Positions 1-10,511 of a stretch of DNA of 64,000 nucleotides are shown in pieces; position 1 is the stretch's first letter; the number at the start of each line of letters is the position of its first letter. The position numbers were made by a program, and so were the translations under genes. Origin of the DNA: Musa acuminata AAA Group (taxonomy: Eukaryota; Streptophyta; Magnoliopsida; Zingiberales; Musaceae); contig NC_088331.1 in NCBI RefSeq assembly GCF_036884655.1, positions 19,253,501-19,317,500 on the forward strand, read 5' to 3'. The notes beneath the pieces were generated by a model. The model was not told the origin of the DNA, made no database searches, and saw only the letters and a program-made list of their open reading frames with translations.

Positions 1-535
1 CCTCTTGAGGCCTATAAATACCCCTCAAATCTCAGCTGAGATTACAACCTTTTGAGAAGCTAGAAGTTGAGAAGAGCTTTAGGAAAAGTCTTGTTTTCAA
101 TAGCTTGAGTGTTCACCTCCTTTCTTTTCATTGAAATCTTTGTAAAAGGGTGAACCACTTGTAAGAGGTTGTAAGAGGGGTGTAAGAAGGAGGTTGATCT
201 TCGCCTAGTAAAGGAAGATCATTAGTGGATGCTGGTGGCCTCGACGGAAGAGGAATCAGAGGAGTGGATGTAGGCCACGATTGACCGAACCACTATAAAC
301 TATCGTCTTCTCTAGTTTGCATTTACTTCCTGCTATTACCTTACTGCAAACCCCTTCAATAACTTACTGCCTTCGAGTTAAAACGCAATTGAAATGGTTT
401 CAAACGAAACGTTGATTTTATCGTACGAAGTTTCCGAAAGTGTTTAAATCGTCGAAAGTTTATCATACTTTACCGTTGCACTAATTCACCCCCCCCCCCC
501 CCCCCCCCCTTCTTAGTGCCGCTCCGGTCCTAACA
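1..535 (+). mobile_element. 3' portion of a Sire-type LTR (R/U5 end)
   Basis: The stretch holds a TATA-like CTATAAATACCCC near position 11, the leader typical of this LTR group, the GCACTAA/TTAGTGC stem (478-484 and 513-519) around a run of about 21 C, and the terminal CCTAACA at 529-535. No primer-binding site follows; position 536 is already Copia RNase H sequence. This is therefore a 3' or solo LTR inserted into Copia-T1. Its start and left TSD lie outside the window; the TSD to look for is CTCAC (536-540). Confidence 0.85.
12..19 (+). promoter_or_regulatory. TATA box of the partial LTR
   Basis: TATAAATA followed by CCCC, the same context as in every other Sire LTR of the window, marks the RNA polymerase II promoter of the LTR. 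Confidence 0.6.
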
Positions 536-543
536 CTCACTAC

Positions 544-2149
544 TCGACAAGACTCCCAAATTTGTGATGAACTTCTTCACCAAGACTCCATTCATTTATG
601 CATATGATGCAACAATGTACTCCGCCTCTGTGGTCGAGTCAGTAGTAGTATCTTGCTTGGAACTCTTCCAGCACACTGCTCCTCCATTCAAGGTGTACAC
701 ATACCCTGAATTCGCCTTGCTATCATCGACATCAGATAGAAAACTTGAGTCTATGTAGCCTTCAACCTTAAGGCTACTACCTCCATATACTAGTAAAAGA
801 TCCTTAGTCCTTCTCAAGTACTTAAGGATACACTTTACTGCTTTCCAGCGCTCCAAGCCTGGATCCGCCTGATACTTGCTCGTGACACTCAGAGCATGCA
901 CTATATCAGGCCTAGTACATAGCATAACATACATGATAGACCCTATTGCTGAGGCATAAGGTATCATATCCATGTTCGTTCTTTCTTCTAGAGTCTTTGG
1001 GGACATACTCGTAGAAAGCGATATCCCATGTCTCATCGGTATGAGACCTCTCTTGGAATTTTCCATGCCAAACCTTTTGACAATGGTTTTTATATACCTG
1101 GACTAGGACAAGTCAAGCATCCTTTTGGATCTATCTCTATAGATTCGAATCCCTAAGATATAGGATGCTTCCCCTAAGTCCTTCATGGAGAAGTGTCTAG
1201 ATAACCAAGCCTTTATTGTGGATATCATTCCTACGTCATTCCTAATGATCAGGATGTCATCCACATATAACACCAAAAAGGTGATAGCGCTCCCACTTAC
1301 CTTCCTGTACACACAAGGCTCATCTTTGTTCTTAATGAAGTCATAAGATCTGATTGCCTTATCAAATCTTATGTTCCAACTTCGGGAAGCTTGCTTTAGT
1401 CCATAAATGGATCTAAGCAACCTACACACCTTATCTGGGCAGTTCTTAGACATGAATCCCTCAGGTTGCATCATATACACCTCCTCCTCAAGGTTCCCAT
1501 TGAGGAATGCGATTTTCACATCTATCTGCCAGATCTCATAATCATAGTGTGCTGTAATAGCCAATAGAATTCTGATGGAATTTAGCATTGCTACGGGTGA
1601 GAAGGTTTCATCGTAGTCAACACCTTGCCTTTGACGATACCCCTTAGCCACTAGCCTTGCTTTATTAGTCTCTACCTTTCCATTTACTCTAATATTTTTC
1701 TTAAAGATCCACTTGCAATCGATGGGTACAATACCTTTGGGCGCATCAACTAGGTTCCAAACCTTGTTGGAGTACATAGAATCCATCTTAGAATTCACGG
1801 CTTCTTGCCACTTCCCGGAGTCTATACTCATAATAGCCTCCTCGTAGGTCTGAGGATCAATATCCTCAACATCATCTCCTCTAATATATCCCACATATCT
1901 CTTAGGGGGATGAGATACTCTATCAGACCTACGTAAAGTTGAAACTTGTGTATTAGGTACCTGAACAGACTCGGGCTGTAGAATGGTGCTTGAGCTTGGT
2001 TCTCCAACATCACTCGACTCTTTCATTCGCCCACTATCTCCACAAAGAATGTTCTCCTTCTCAAGGAACACTGCTCTCTTAGCTACAAAGACCTTTTGAT
2101 CCTCGAGATGATAGAAATAATACCCACAAGTTTCCTTGGGGTATCCCAT
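544..2149 (-). pseudogene. Copia-T1 reverse transcriptase / RNase H (broken)
   Basis: The translation shows the RVT_2 domain of Ty1/copia: the ARLVAKGYRQ block, the QIDVKIAFLNG block carrying the first catalytic Asp, and the YVDD box. RNase H follows, with the CWKSSKQ and STTEAEY motifs. RT and RNase H stay in one frame from 2149 to 596, interrupted by a TAG at 1105-1103 where the sister families have Gln. A second stop at 598-596 plus a frame change ends RNase H; its last residues are readable to about 544. This copy cannot give an intact enzyme. The assignment to Ty1/copia Pol is firm. Confidence 0.9.
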
Positions 2150-3073
2150 AAATTTGCATCGCTCTATCCTTGATTCTAACTTATCGGGGTTGTGTCTGTT
2201 AACGTGAGCAGGGTAGCCCTAAATCTTAACAACCTTAGGATCAGGCTTCTTTCCTTTCCATATCTCATATGGTGTAGACACTACCGACTTAGTTGGAACT
2301 CTATTCATAAGGTAAGCTGCAGTCTCTAGGGCATATCCCTAGAATAAGATGGGTAGGTCAGTGAAACTCATCATGGACCGTACCATATCTAATAGCGTAT
2401 GATTCCTCCTTCCAAAGACATCATTGAGCTAAGGTGTATAAGGAGGTGTCTATCGGGATAATATCCCATGGTCCTTGAGGAACTGATTAAACTCTGTACT
2501 TAAGTACTCACCTCCTCGATCTAATCGAATAGTTTTGATAGTCTTTCCAGTCTGGTTCTCTACCTCATTCTTATACTCTCCGAATTTCTCAAAAGCCTCG
2601 GACTTGTACTTCATTAAGTACGTATATCCATACCTTGAGAAATCATTAGTAAAGGTAATGAAGTAGGAGTAACCACAAATGACATGAGTTGACATGGGTC
2701 CACATACATCACTATGTATGAGTTCCAATAGCAAAATGGCTCTCTCTCGAGTTCCACTAAATGGAGAGTTTGTCAGTTTTTCACGAAGGCAAGGCTTGCA
2801 AGTTGCATATGACACATAGTCAAATGGATCTAGATATCCATCATTTAGCAACTTTTGAATCCTCCTTTCATGGATATGACCTAGCCTATAATACCATAGG
2901 TATACACTATTCATCTCATCTCGTTTCCTCTTGGATACATTTATATTCATGATATGTGGAGTAGTGTCTAGCATAAACAAACTTTTATGCATATTCCTCT
3001 CGCCAATCTCCCCTCGACTGATATCCAATACCAATGCACTATCACAAAAATCTGACAATTGGAGATTGATCAT
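2150..3073 (-). pseudogene. Copia-T1 integrase region with protease core deleted
   Basis: The gag-pre-integrase zinc finger is present as RLGHI..CKPC, with Tyr where the first His of the HHCC finger is expected. The integrase core follows with Asp in IHSDVCGP and the Asp/Glu pair in LDRGGEY. A TAG at 2452-2450 replaces a conserved Trp, and two further stops replace Trp in the C-terminal part (near 2341 and 2229). All stay in phase with RT. Next to the protease remnant (VLDI near 3040) the frame jumps straight to the pre-integrase segment; compared with Copia-T2 about 265 bp are missing, removing the protease core. Confidence 0.85.
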
Positions 3074-3100
3074 AAATGTAACTAAAGCTTCTCCAAGCTT

Positions 3101-3900
3101 CTATTTCGCCCTCTCTGCAAGGTACTCTTTGCAGTTCCTCTTCCAGTACCCATCTTTACCATAGTGGAAGCACTGGCCTTTGTCCTTTGCTGGGTCTTTC
3201 TTAGCAACCTTTGCTTTACCTGGTCTGCCCTTGCAATTTCCCTTCTTAAGGGACCTTTCTACTTTCCTTTTCATTCTAGTCTCACCAGTGTAGAGAACTG
3301 GCTTCTCTTTCTTAATAGTACTCTCTACCTCCCTCAACATATTGAGGAGCTCTAGGAGAGTCACCTCAAGCTTTTCATATTAAAATTCATTATGAAGTGT
3401 GAAAAGGAATCTAGTAGGGACTGAAGCACAATGTCCACACATAAGTTATTCTCAATGACTATTTCTAGACCTATGAGTTTCTATATCCACTTAATTATCT
3501 TTAGTACATGGTTCTGAACCGGTGTCACCTCAGTCATCCTAGCGCGGAAGAGGCTCTTGGATATCTCATATCGCTGAGTCCTTCCCTATTCCTCAAACAA
3601 TTTACGGACATGTAGCAGAATAGATTTAACATCCATCTTTTCATGTTGTCTCTGTAACTCAGGAGTCATAGAGCCCAACATATAGCAATGAGCAAGAGTG
3701 GAGTCATCAATGTACTTCACGTAGCGAGCGGTCTTATCCTCGCTTGCCCCTTCTTCGGGCATAGGCATCATTGTATCAAGGACGTACACGATTTTCTTCA
3801 CCGTGAGAACAATTCTCAAGTTACGGAGCCAATCCGTATAATTTGGACCAGTGAGGCGGTTGACATCATGTATGCCACGTAAGGGAATTGAAAGCGACAT
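3101..3900 (-). pseudogene. Copia-T1 gag (UBN2-type) with frameshift
   Basis: The start at 3900 begins MSLSIPLRGI and the first 104 residues read as a copia-type Gag (UBN2/retrotran_gag). The frame is lost at about 3586. Near 3376 one base is missing relative to Copia-T2. From 3364 to 3101 the C-terminal part is open and ends with the nucleocapsid zinc knuckle. That knuckle reads [14 protein letters not shown], so the second Cys and the His of the CX2CX4HX4C pattern are both Tyr. The Cys-to-Tyr change is shared with Copia-T2. A TAG at 3103-3101 separates gag from the integrase frame. Confidence 0.85.
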
Positions 3901-5178
3901 TTTCTAAAAATAAAGATGCGGTAGAAATGAATAACATGTAGATTTTGCAAGAAATAAACTATCCAGATATGGACTTCTATCTTAATATGCTCCCACTATT
4001 TTACTAACGAGTCAAGCGACACCCTCAACACATGAAATGAAAGTCTCCGGCAGACTTCTAGTGGGGATCAGGATCCAATCAGCGTCTTAGTGTAACCTCG
4101 AGGGACTCGACCAATCACACTAAGCCTAAAAGGTATGCAACTCTTGCCGATCACAACTCCTTGTGATTCCCGTCCTGTTCGGCCTCCGAATCACCATGGT
4201 CTCGAGGGACTCGACCAACCATGTTGCTCGGTTAAGTCAACTCCTTCGTTACAAGATGAGTCTGATTTGATGATATACCCTCGAGGAACTCAACCAAGCA
4301 TACTATGCCCTCAGGTCACTGGTGATATCTCTATGTCGTAAGCAAGATAGCGAATCGTGATATAGATGAGTCTCGAGGGACTCGACCAACTCAACCTACA
4401 CCGGGAATCGGTTCCTACTTATAACGATGGATGGTCACGTGGGTCAATCTAATTGCCTCATGTTTACCGACTTAATATTATCGAGAGAGATGTTTCTATG
4501 ATTTGGTCTCCTAATAAGACATGTCACACATATACATATTTAATATATATCTACATCGCATGCAAATGTATATAGAGATCTAGTTTGTATATAAGCAATC
4601 ACACTAGATGATCATGGACCACAACCTAATGTGATTAGGCCCGAGTCAGTAGGCCTAATCACTCACATCAAGATCTATATGTGCAACGGTGCATCTCCAT
4701 GCCCTGTGATCGTCCATCTCGTCCTCGTTGGTTCCGTCGACATCTTGATGCATCTTCGTGTATCGCGATCGTCCGTCTCGTGGGTCCCGCTATCGCATCC
4801 ACGGTCTCGCTGCGCCTCCTCATGTGATTACAATTTAATCATAGGCATGCAGGCCCGACAATAAATGAGAAATATAATGGAGGCTCGCATACCTCAATAA
4901 TAATGATCATAAGTACACACATCTCACCCCGCGGGATAAGCGGCCGTAGGCGCCTCTGCCCGCGGGCTACCAACCCCACCGGACGCAAGCCTGCTGCAAG
5001 CAGGCCGCCGGTCGGCTGCTGCAGACGCAGCCCCTGTGCTGCCCGCCTGCGGTTGCGCTGCACACACGTAGATCAAGGGCAGCAACTTGGGGTTTTGACG
5101 TCAATGATTTTGACGTCAAAAGTTTTTCCTAAACACAACACACGCAGTTCAAAACCAATCATTTGCACGAACAACCTG
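3901..5178 (-). other. Copia-T1 5' leader (non-coding)
   Basis: This 1.28-kb stretch between the primer-binding site and the gag start holds no convincing reading frame. It has four spaced copies of an 18-base motif and a GC-rich segment (4925-5075). The same leader, with the same motif, is found in Copia-T2 at 31248-32731, so it belongs to the element rather than to host DNA. Confidence 0.7.
4097..4389. repeat. Four spaced copies of an 18-base leader motif
   Basis: CTCGAGGGACTCGACCAA occurs at 4097-4114, 4201-4218, 4280-4297 (three changes) and 4372-4389, spaced about 75-105 bp. Copia-T2 has the same four at matching spacing. The sequence between the copies is not repeated. Confidence 0.85.
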
Positions 5179-5190
5179 GCTCTGATACCA
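5179..5190 (-). promoter_or_regulatory. Primer-binding site (tRNA-Met) of Copia-T1
   Basis: The complement reads TGGTATCAGAGC, matching the 3' end of plant initiator tRNA-Met. It lies one base from the LTR end and would prime minus-strand DNA synthesis. Confidence 0.85.
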
Positions 5191-5191
5191 C

Positions 5192-6662
5192 TGTTGGGAA
5201 ATCTTGGGGGCGACATCACAAGCGCAGTGGAAGACCAAGAAAACAAAATCCCCGATTCCCAAAGAGATGTTCATCATCGTGCGAAGATTGGTGCATAAAA
5301 TCCGTGAAACTTAAAATTGTGTATAGAGTTGATTGTGTTACCTAGGGAGATCGTATATCCTTGTTTTCTTGCAGATCTTTAGGAGAGGGTGAAGGAGGTC
5401 AAGTGTCCTCCTCTCTAGCGGTGATCCACAAAGCAAGGCTGTGACGACGCTCCTCGAAACTCTAGGCCTGCTCTTAGGTGGAGAGGGGGAGGAGAATAGG
5501 AGAGGCAAGCAAAGGCTCTGAATCCTTCCTATTTATAGAGGTCCCTTGTCAAACCCTAATGGGTCCTCCCCTAATGGGTATTGGATCTGCATCCAATAAG
5601 ACAAGGGCTCCGTCGGATATCTCATATCCGAACCTCTACTCATCGCAATGCCTACTATATGTGTGTGACCCTCTAGGCCCAATATCGAGTTGGCCGTGAT
5701 TCATACATATCAAAACTCCTTCTAACTCAGTGAATTATTATCTCTGTAATAATTCACTTGACTAATCGACTACGGACGTACTAGGCCACTACGCCGTAGT
5801 CCCCAGACGATATAGGGGAATCCAATCCATTAGACCTGTCTGTCCTCAGTTACCGTGTACCTATAGTCCCTCATCCATCTAATATCCCAAAGACCGTATA
5901 TTGAGCATGGTGCTATCAAACCCATACGGTTTCTACTCGGGTCTCGCTCTAATCGGATTATCCTGTAGAACTCTTTCTCTCTCAACCCGAATGACCCTGG
6001 CTAGGGATTTTTCTGAGCAAGAACACATGGGATATTCCTCTCATTACGCCGAGAGTGGATGATCCTCTATCGACACTCAATGGCCCTCGTAAGGTCGACT
6101 ACCACTCCCAATGACCAACTGTACTAGATTTGGGACAGCCAAACCTATAAGTCTGGTATCAAAGAGTGGAGCACTCATACAAGACATCATTAGTGTCTCA
6201 AGTCTAAGGACCAGATATACCACTAGGACTATGGAATCGCTGTCTGACAATAAGGCATCATCAACCATCCAGCATTCCATAAGTGGATCAATCAGTGAAC
6301 TCATTCTCCAATGAGCACCTGTATTATATCCCTAGTGTCCCTACACGAGCAGCTATGAGACCAACTGCATCCATCATATGGACGGGTATACAGCACACTA
6401 GTCTGTCCGGTTATCACGATGTCCCTCTCGAGTAACCTATGATCGGGATTATTTAGGATATGTGTTTAAAGGTGAATCGATCTCATTATCGTAATCTCAT
6501 CATGATCCGATTCCCATTGCACAAATCCAAGGACATCACAATATATATATGCAATAGTTATAAAGTGATATAGATAAAAATATAATAAGCAAAAAAGATT
6601 CTGTATTAAGTCACACGTGCCATCACTCACGTGATTGGCTTGCTGGGCACCTATGATTAGCA
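5192..6662 (-). mobile_element. 5' LTR of Copia-T1
   Basis: The 1471-bp LTR begins TGTTGGGAAATC on the plus strand next to the primer-binding site and ends ..GATTAGCA. It aligns end to end with the LTR of Copia-T2 (32745-34090 plus 42063-42320), except for a block of about 130 bp present only in T2 near 33180-33290. The outer end was fixed by where T1 and T2 stop matching. Confidence 0.85.
5530..5537 (-). promoter_or_regulatory. TATA box of Copia-T1 LTR
   Basis: The minus strand reads CTCTATAAATAGG, a good plant TATA box inside the LTR. It is conserved in Copia-T2 near 33110. Confidence 0.6.
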
Positions 6663-8100
6663 ATATGTTACACATATTAGAAAACATGAATAAGTATTTT
6701 TTTGCTTTCTATAGATTTTGATTTATGGAATGTTGTTAATTTTGGTTTTTAAAAGTCTTCTAAACCGATAGATGAATAAATTGATTTTAAAAATCAAATA
6801 TTTTCTTTAAATGTCAAAGCTATGAATACTTTATTTTATGCCTTAGATTAAAATGAGTTCAATTGAATTTCTACTTGTGACACTACACATGATATATGAC
6901 ACACAATTAGAATCATTCACGAAGACACAAATAGAGTAAAAAAATTTAAAATTAATATTTTGATTCATAGTTATAAATTATTTAAAATTAAGTTAAGTGA
7001 AACTATTAGTGACCTGTTTTATGGATGTTGTCAATGGATTAAAAACTCTTGACAAAAATTATACTAATATTGAATTAGTGAGTAAGATCATAAGGTCTCT
7101 TCTTAAAAGTTTGATCCAAAGGTAACAACAATCCGAAAAGCTAAAGACTTGAACAACCTTCATCTTGAAGAACTCATAACATCTTTAATAATATATGAAA
7201 TGACATACAAAACACATGATAAAAAAATATATATATTCCAAAGAAAAGGAAGGATATTGCTCTCAAATTTAAAAAAAGATTACTTGAGCGAAAGCTCAAG
7301 TGATGACAATGAAGACATGACATCTTTCACAAAAAGATTGAAAAAGTTTGTGTAAAAACAAGAGATATATAGCAAGAAGAGTAAATAAGAATAAAAGTGA
7401 GACCAAAAATGATACAATCATATACTATGAGTGTAAAAAGTTGGGACACTTAAAAAATGAGTGTTCATAATTGAAAAAGAAGTCATCAACCGAAAAGAAG
7501 AAGAAAACACTCAAAGCAATATGAGATGAATCAAGTGAGTCAAAAGTAAAAAAGAAAATAATGAAAAAGATGTGGTAAATTATGCCTTAATGGCTTTCAA
7601 CGATGAGGTACTTAACTCTCCCGAAACTTTTTTATTGCATGATAATTACTTCAAGCATTTCATGATTTATACGATGAACATAAAAAAATTAGTAAAAAAT
7701 ATTGTTTACTATAAAGGGATCGTGTCGTGTCTCACTCACTAATAAATTTGATGCATTAAAAAATAAGTATGACAACTATATATTAACATCTTATACTTCT
7801 TGCACTAAACGTAAAGATTTAGAATCATCTAATATTAAACTTTAAAATGAGTTATTTCAAAATTATTAGAATTGCATGCTTCGCAAGATACAAAGAATGA
7901 GTTACTTGTCATAAATAAAAAATTAGACTATTGCATAAAAGAAATAGTAATGATGTAATAGAGTCACTCAAAAAGAAAAATATGTTACTATGATAAACAT
8001 TAAAAAAATTTAAAATTATAAACAAGTCACTTTATATGATTCTTGCTAAACAAGATTATGCATAAAAATAAAATATATTGGTTTCACGAATAGCAGTACT
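6663..8100 (+). pseudogene. Old Sirevirus-like gag remnant, including zinc knuckle
   Basis: With frameshifts and many stops, the plus strand follows the gag of the other Sire elements (IFLLSIDFDLWNVV, SLNVKAMNTLF, LNNLHLEELI). It then continues past the point where they end: an acidic/Ser stretch at 7285-7310, a knuckle YYECKKLGHLKNEC near 7427-7468 (first Cys now Tyr), VVNYALMAFNDEV near 7580, and a Lys/Glu-rich, coiled-coil-like segment to about 8050. This is the longer Gag expected of a Sirevirus. The 5' part of gag is missing because Copia-T1 inserted there. It is the most decayed copy in the window. Confidence 0.75.
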
Positions 8101-8738
8101 TGTTGCATCTCGGATTTTGATGATGAAACCAATTGATAGTGTTTATGATCTTATTTTCATTTTGAGTGACGTAGGAAGCTTCGATCAGGAAGAGACAATT
8201 AAAGCAGGAAGATTGGACGTAGAACTGAAGGATTGGTCGATATATCGGCAGAAGGCTTCGGACCATGGGTTCGGACATCGGGCCAAGAAGAGCAAAAATT
8301 ACGTCAAGGAAATCAGAGTTACGGAGGTCAACTGGCCGATTGGGCAATAGGCCGTAAGAGAGGATGATATGTGAAAGAATCAGATGAAGCATCGATGAAC
8401 CAATGACATGTCAGACAACATTTGATTCAAGCTTTATAATAATTGTTTAGATCGAAGTAGGTTTTAGGCATAATTGGGTTGGAATTGGGCTAACTCAATT
8501 AGGGGCCAATTGAGCCCAAGTTTGGGCTATGTTGGGCCAAGTGAAAGGCCCAAATAGTGACCCAAACTGGTGGAATCATTTAAATCCACTTAAGGCCTAT
8601 AAATACCCCTCTCATCCCTAGTTAATATATACAAGATTTGAGAGTAAAAATGGAAGAAAATACTATTGTAATCTTGTGAGAACTCCTCTCAAACTCTAAG
8701 TATTAGTAAAGTTTAAGAGAGGAGGTAGTGGAGGTGTA
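8101..8738 (+). mobile_element. Sire-B-like LTR fragment, 5' part
   Basis: It starts TGTTGCATCTCGGATTTTG, carries the AACCAATTGATAGTG segment typical of Sire-B and runs through a TATA box into the R region. It stops at 8738, where the Y LTR fragment begins. Unlike the other LTRs it has no GC-rich tandem array between the GGGCCAA stretch and the TATA box. Confidence 0.8.
8598..8605 (+). promoter_or_regulatory. TATA box of Sire-B LTR fragment
   Basis: TATAAATA followed by CCCCTC, at the position conserved in all Sire LTRs. Confidence 0.6.
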
Positions 8739-8956
8739 TGTTAGAACCTTGTGGATTCTAAGATTGGGGTTGATTTCTTTAGGGGATCGACCTCCTTGGA
8801 ACTCTATAGGGGTTTCTTCCTCTACATTGCTACTCAAAGGCTGCTAAAAAGATTCATCTATTCCCGTTAAAAGAGGATGAATACATGACTATTTATAGAG
8901 CTTCTAAATCCTAAATCCTAATAGGACTCCTACTCAAGACTCCTACTTCTAACTAA
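8739..8956 (-). mobile_element. Y LTR fragment (outer half)
   Basis: It matches the first half of the Y LTR at 19644-20075 (TGTTAGAACC.. through the rolling TCCTAATAGGACTCC repeats). It is cut at 8956 by the next LTR. The other half is not found beyond that LTR unit, so the region was rearranged after insertion. Confidence 0.75.
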
Positions 8957-10511
8957 TGTTAGGATCGAAGCGGCACTAGGGAGGGTGAATTAGTGCAGCG
9001 GATTAAAACACATAAGTTTGAAATCAATTTTGTAAATGTGTAGAGATTTCAATTCGACGAATGATGACTTAGCTAAAATAGCTCAAGTAAAGGTAGTCAA
9101 GAGTAAGGAGATGAAAACCAAACGATTTACAGCTAAGTAGAGAAATGGTTCAGAAAATTAAACACTCACACATTCAAGGAACACCATGGTGTATAGTGGT
9201 TCGGTCAAATGACCTACATCCACTTTCGAAGCCTTCTTTGATGAGGCTCCGAACTTCCACTAGCAAATCACTTTGAAGGGGAAAGACCAAATACCCCTTT
9301 TACAACCTTCTTATAAGTGGTTCACACACTTACATATTTTTTCAAAGAGAAAGAGGGAGGTGAACACTTAAGATATTGAAAACAAGACTTTGCTAGAGCT
9401 TTTTCTCACTTTCTAACTTCTCAAAAAAGTGTTATCTCTACCGAGAATTGTGGGGTATTTATAGGCCCCAAGAGGATTCAAATTTGGGCTCCAAATTTGA
9501 ATTGCTTTTGGGTTTCCCGGTGCTGGCGGTGCCACCGCTAGACCTCTCAGGTTCTGGGCGGTGCCACCGCCCAGTCCGGCAGTGTACTAGCGATGCCACA
9601 GTTGGACCTCTCGGGTTTTGGGCGGTGCCATCACTCAAACTTGGCCCAAACCAGTCCACACTTAGGCCCAATTGGCCCCGAACCGGGTTATAGGATTAAC
9701 CCTTAAACCTAACCCAAATTATATACAAACTATGAAATTAAGACATAGCCCTATGCAAATATTTAATCGGCAACTTCGAGTTTCCTTTCGGCGAGCTTTC
9801 CGGCAAACTTTCGACGGACTTCTAATACACCCTCGGATTTCTTCCGACAGACTCCCAGCAGGCTCCCGATCTTGTGGCGAGTTCAACGAATCTTTGCCAA
9901 ATATCTGAACCTTCTTAGTGATCTCCGCGAACCTCCGATGATCTTTCCGGCGGACTTCTGTAAACTTCGGCAAGTCCCCGATTCTTTCTCGGTTGGTTCC
10001 GTTAGCACTTCCGATGATTCTTCGGACTTTCGATAGAATCTCGAACACCCATCGAACTTGACTCCGGTACTTCATTTTGCTTCATGTCTTGCTATCGTAG
10101 TTAATCCTGCACATGTAAAACATACTTCAATCTAGACAATTAATCCTAAGCATCTAATCAAGTTGTCTGGCATGTCATTGATCCCTCGACGCTTCGTCCG
10201 ATTCTTCGGTGCATCATCCTCTCTTGCGGCCTATTGCCCAATCAGCCAGTTGACTCCACAACTCTGATATCCTTGGTGCAATGTCCGCTCTTCTTGGCCC
10301 GATGCTTGAATCTATGGCTCGAAGTCTTCTATCGATACGTCGACCGATCCACCGGCCTGACGTCCTATCTTCTGACATGTTCCTCTAGCCCAACATGATT
10401 TTTCTACTTGAATTATCTCACCCTGATCGAAGCATCCTGCATCACTCAAAATACAGATTAAAACATAAACACATATTGATTGATTTCATTATCAAAATTT
10501 GAGATTCAACA
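8957..10511 (-). mobile_element. Sire-B-like LTR, 3' LTR position
   Basis: The 1555-bp LTR runs TGTTAGGATCGAAGC..GAGATTCAACA on the plus strand. It is followed by ATCTCCCCCTTTTTT, the complement of a polypurine tract, so it occupies the 3' LTR position of a minus-strand unit. The TATA box is at 9456-9463. It has CCAATTGAT-type ends and only a short GC-rich array (about 9515-9640), unlike the 2.1-kb LTR at the other end of the same unit. Confidence 0.85.
9456..9463 (-). promoter_or_regulatory. TATA box of the 8957-10511 LTR
   Basis: Minus strand reads CCTATAAATACCCC. Confidence 0.6.

Larger units (their letters stand above)
536..6662 (-). mobile_element. Copia-T1, decayed Ty1/copia element (3' end cut)
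   Basis: Read on the minus strand the order is LTR (6662-5192), primer-binding site (5190-5179), 1.28-kb leader, gag, a collapsed protease region, integrase, reverse transcriptase and RNase H. This is the Ty1/copia order, with integrase before RT. The element stops at 536, where an unrelated LTR was inserted, so its 3' LTR is not in the window. Its right end sits inside an old Sire gag (6663 onwards). Gag and Pol resemble Tork/Angela-type elements, but the lineage is inference without a tree. Confidence 0.85.

Noticed and set aside
596..2149. Functional copia reverse transcriptase
   Set aside because: A TAG splits RT from RNase H, further stops lie upstream, the protease core is deleted and gag has a frameshift.
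4903..5345. Leader open frame of 131 codons near the Copia-T1 primer-binding site
   Set aside because: It spans the primer-binding site and LTR end on the strand opposite to the element and is not kept in Copia-T2.
7149..7355. Small 68-codon gene
   Set aside because: It is an open piece of the decayed Sire gag running from 6663 to about 8100.
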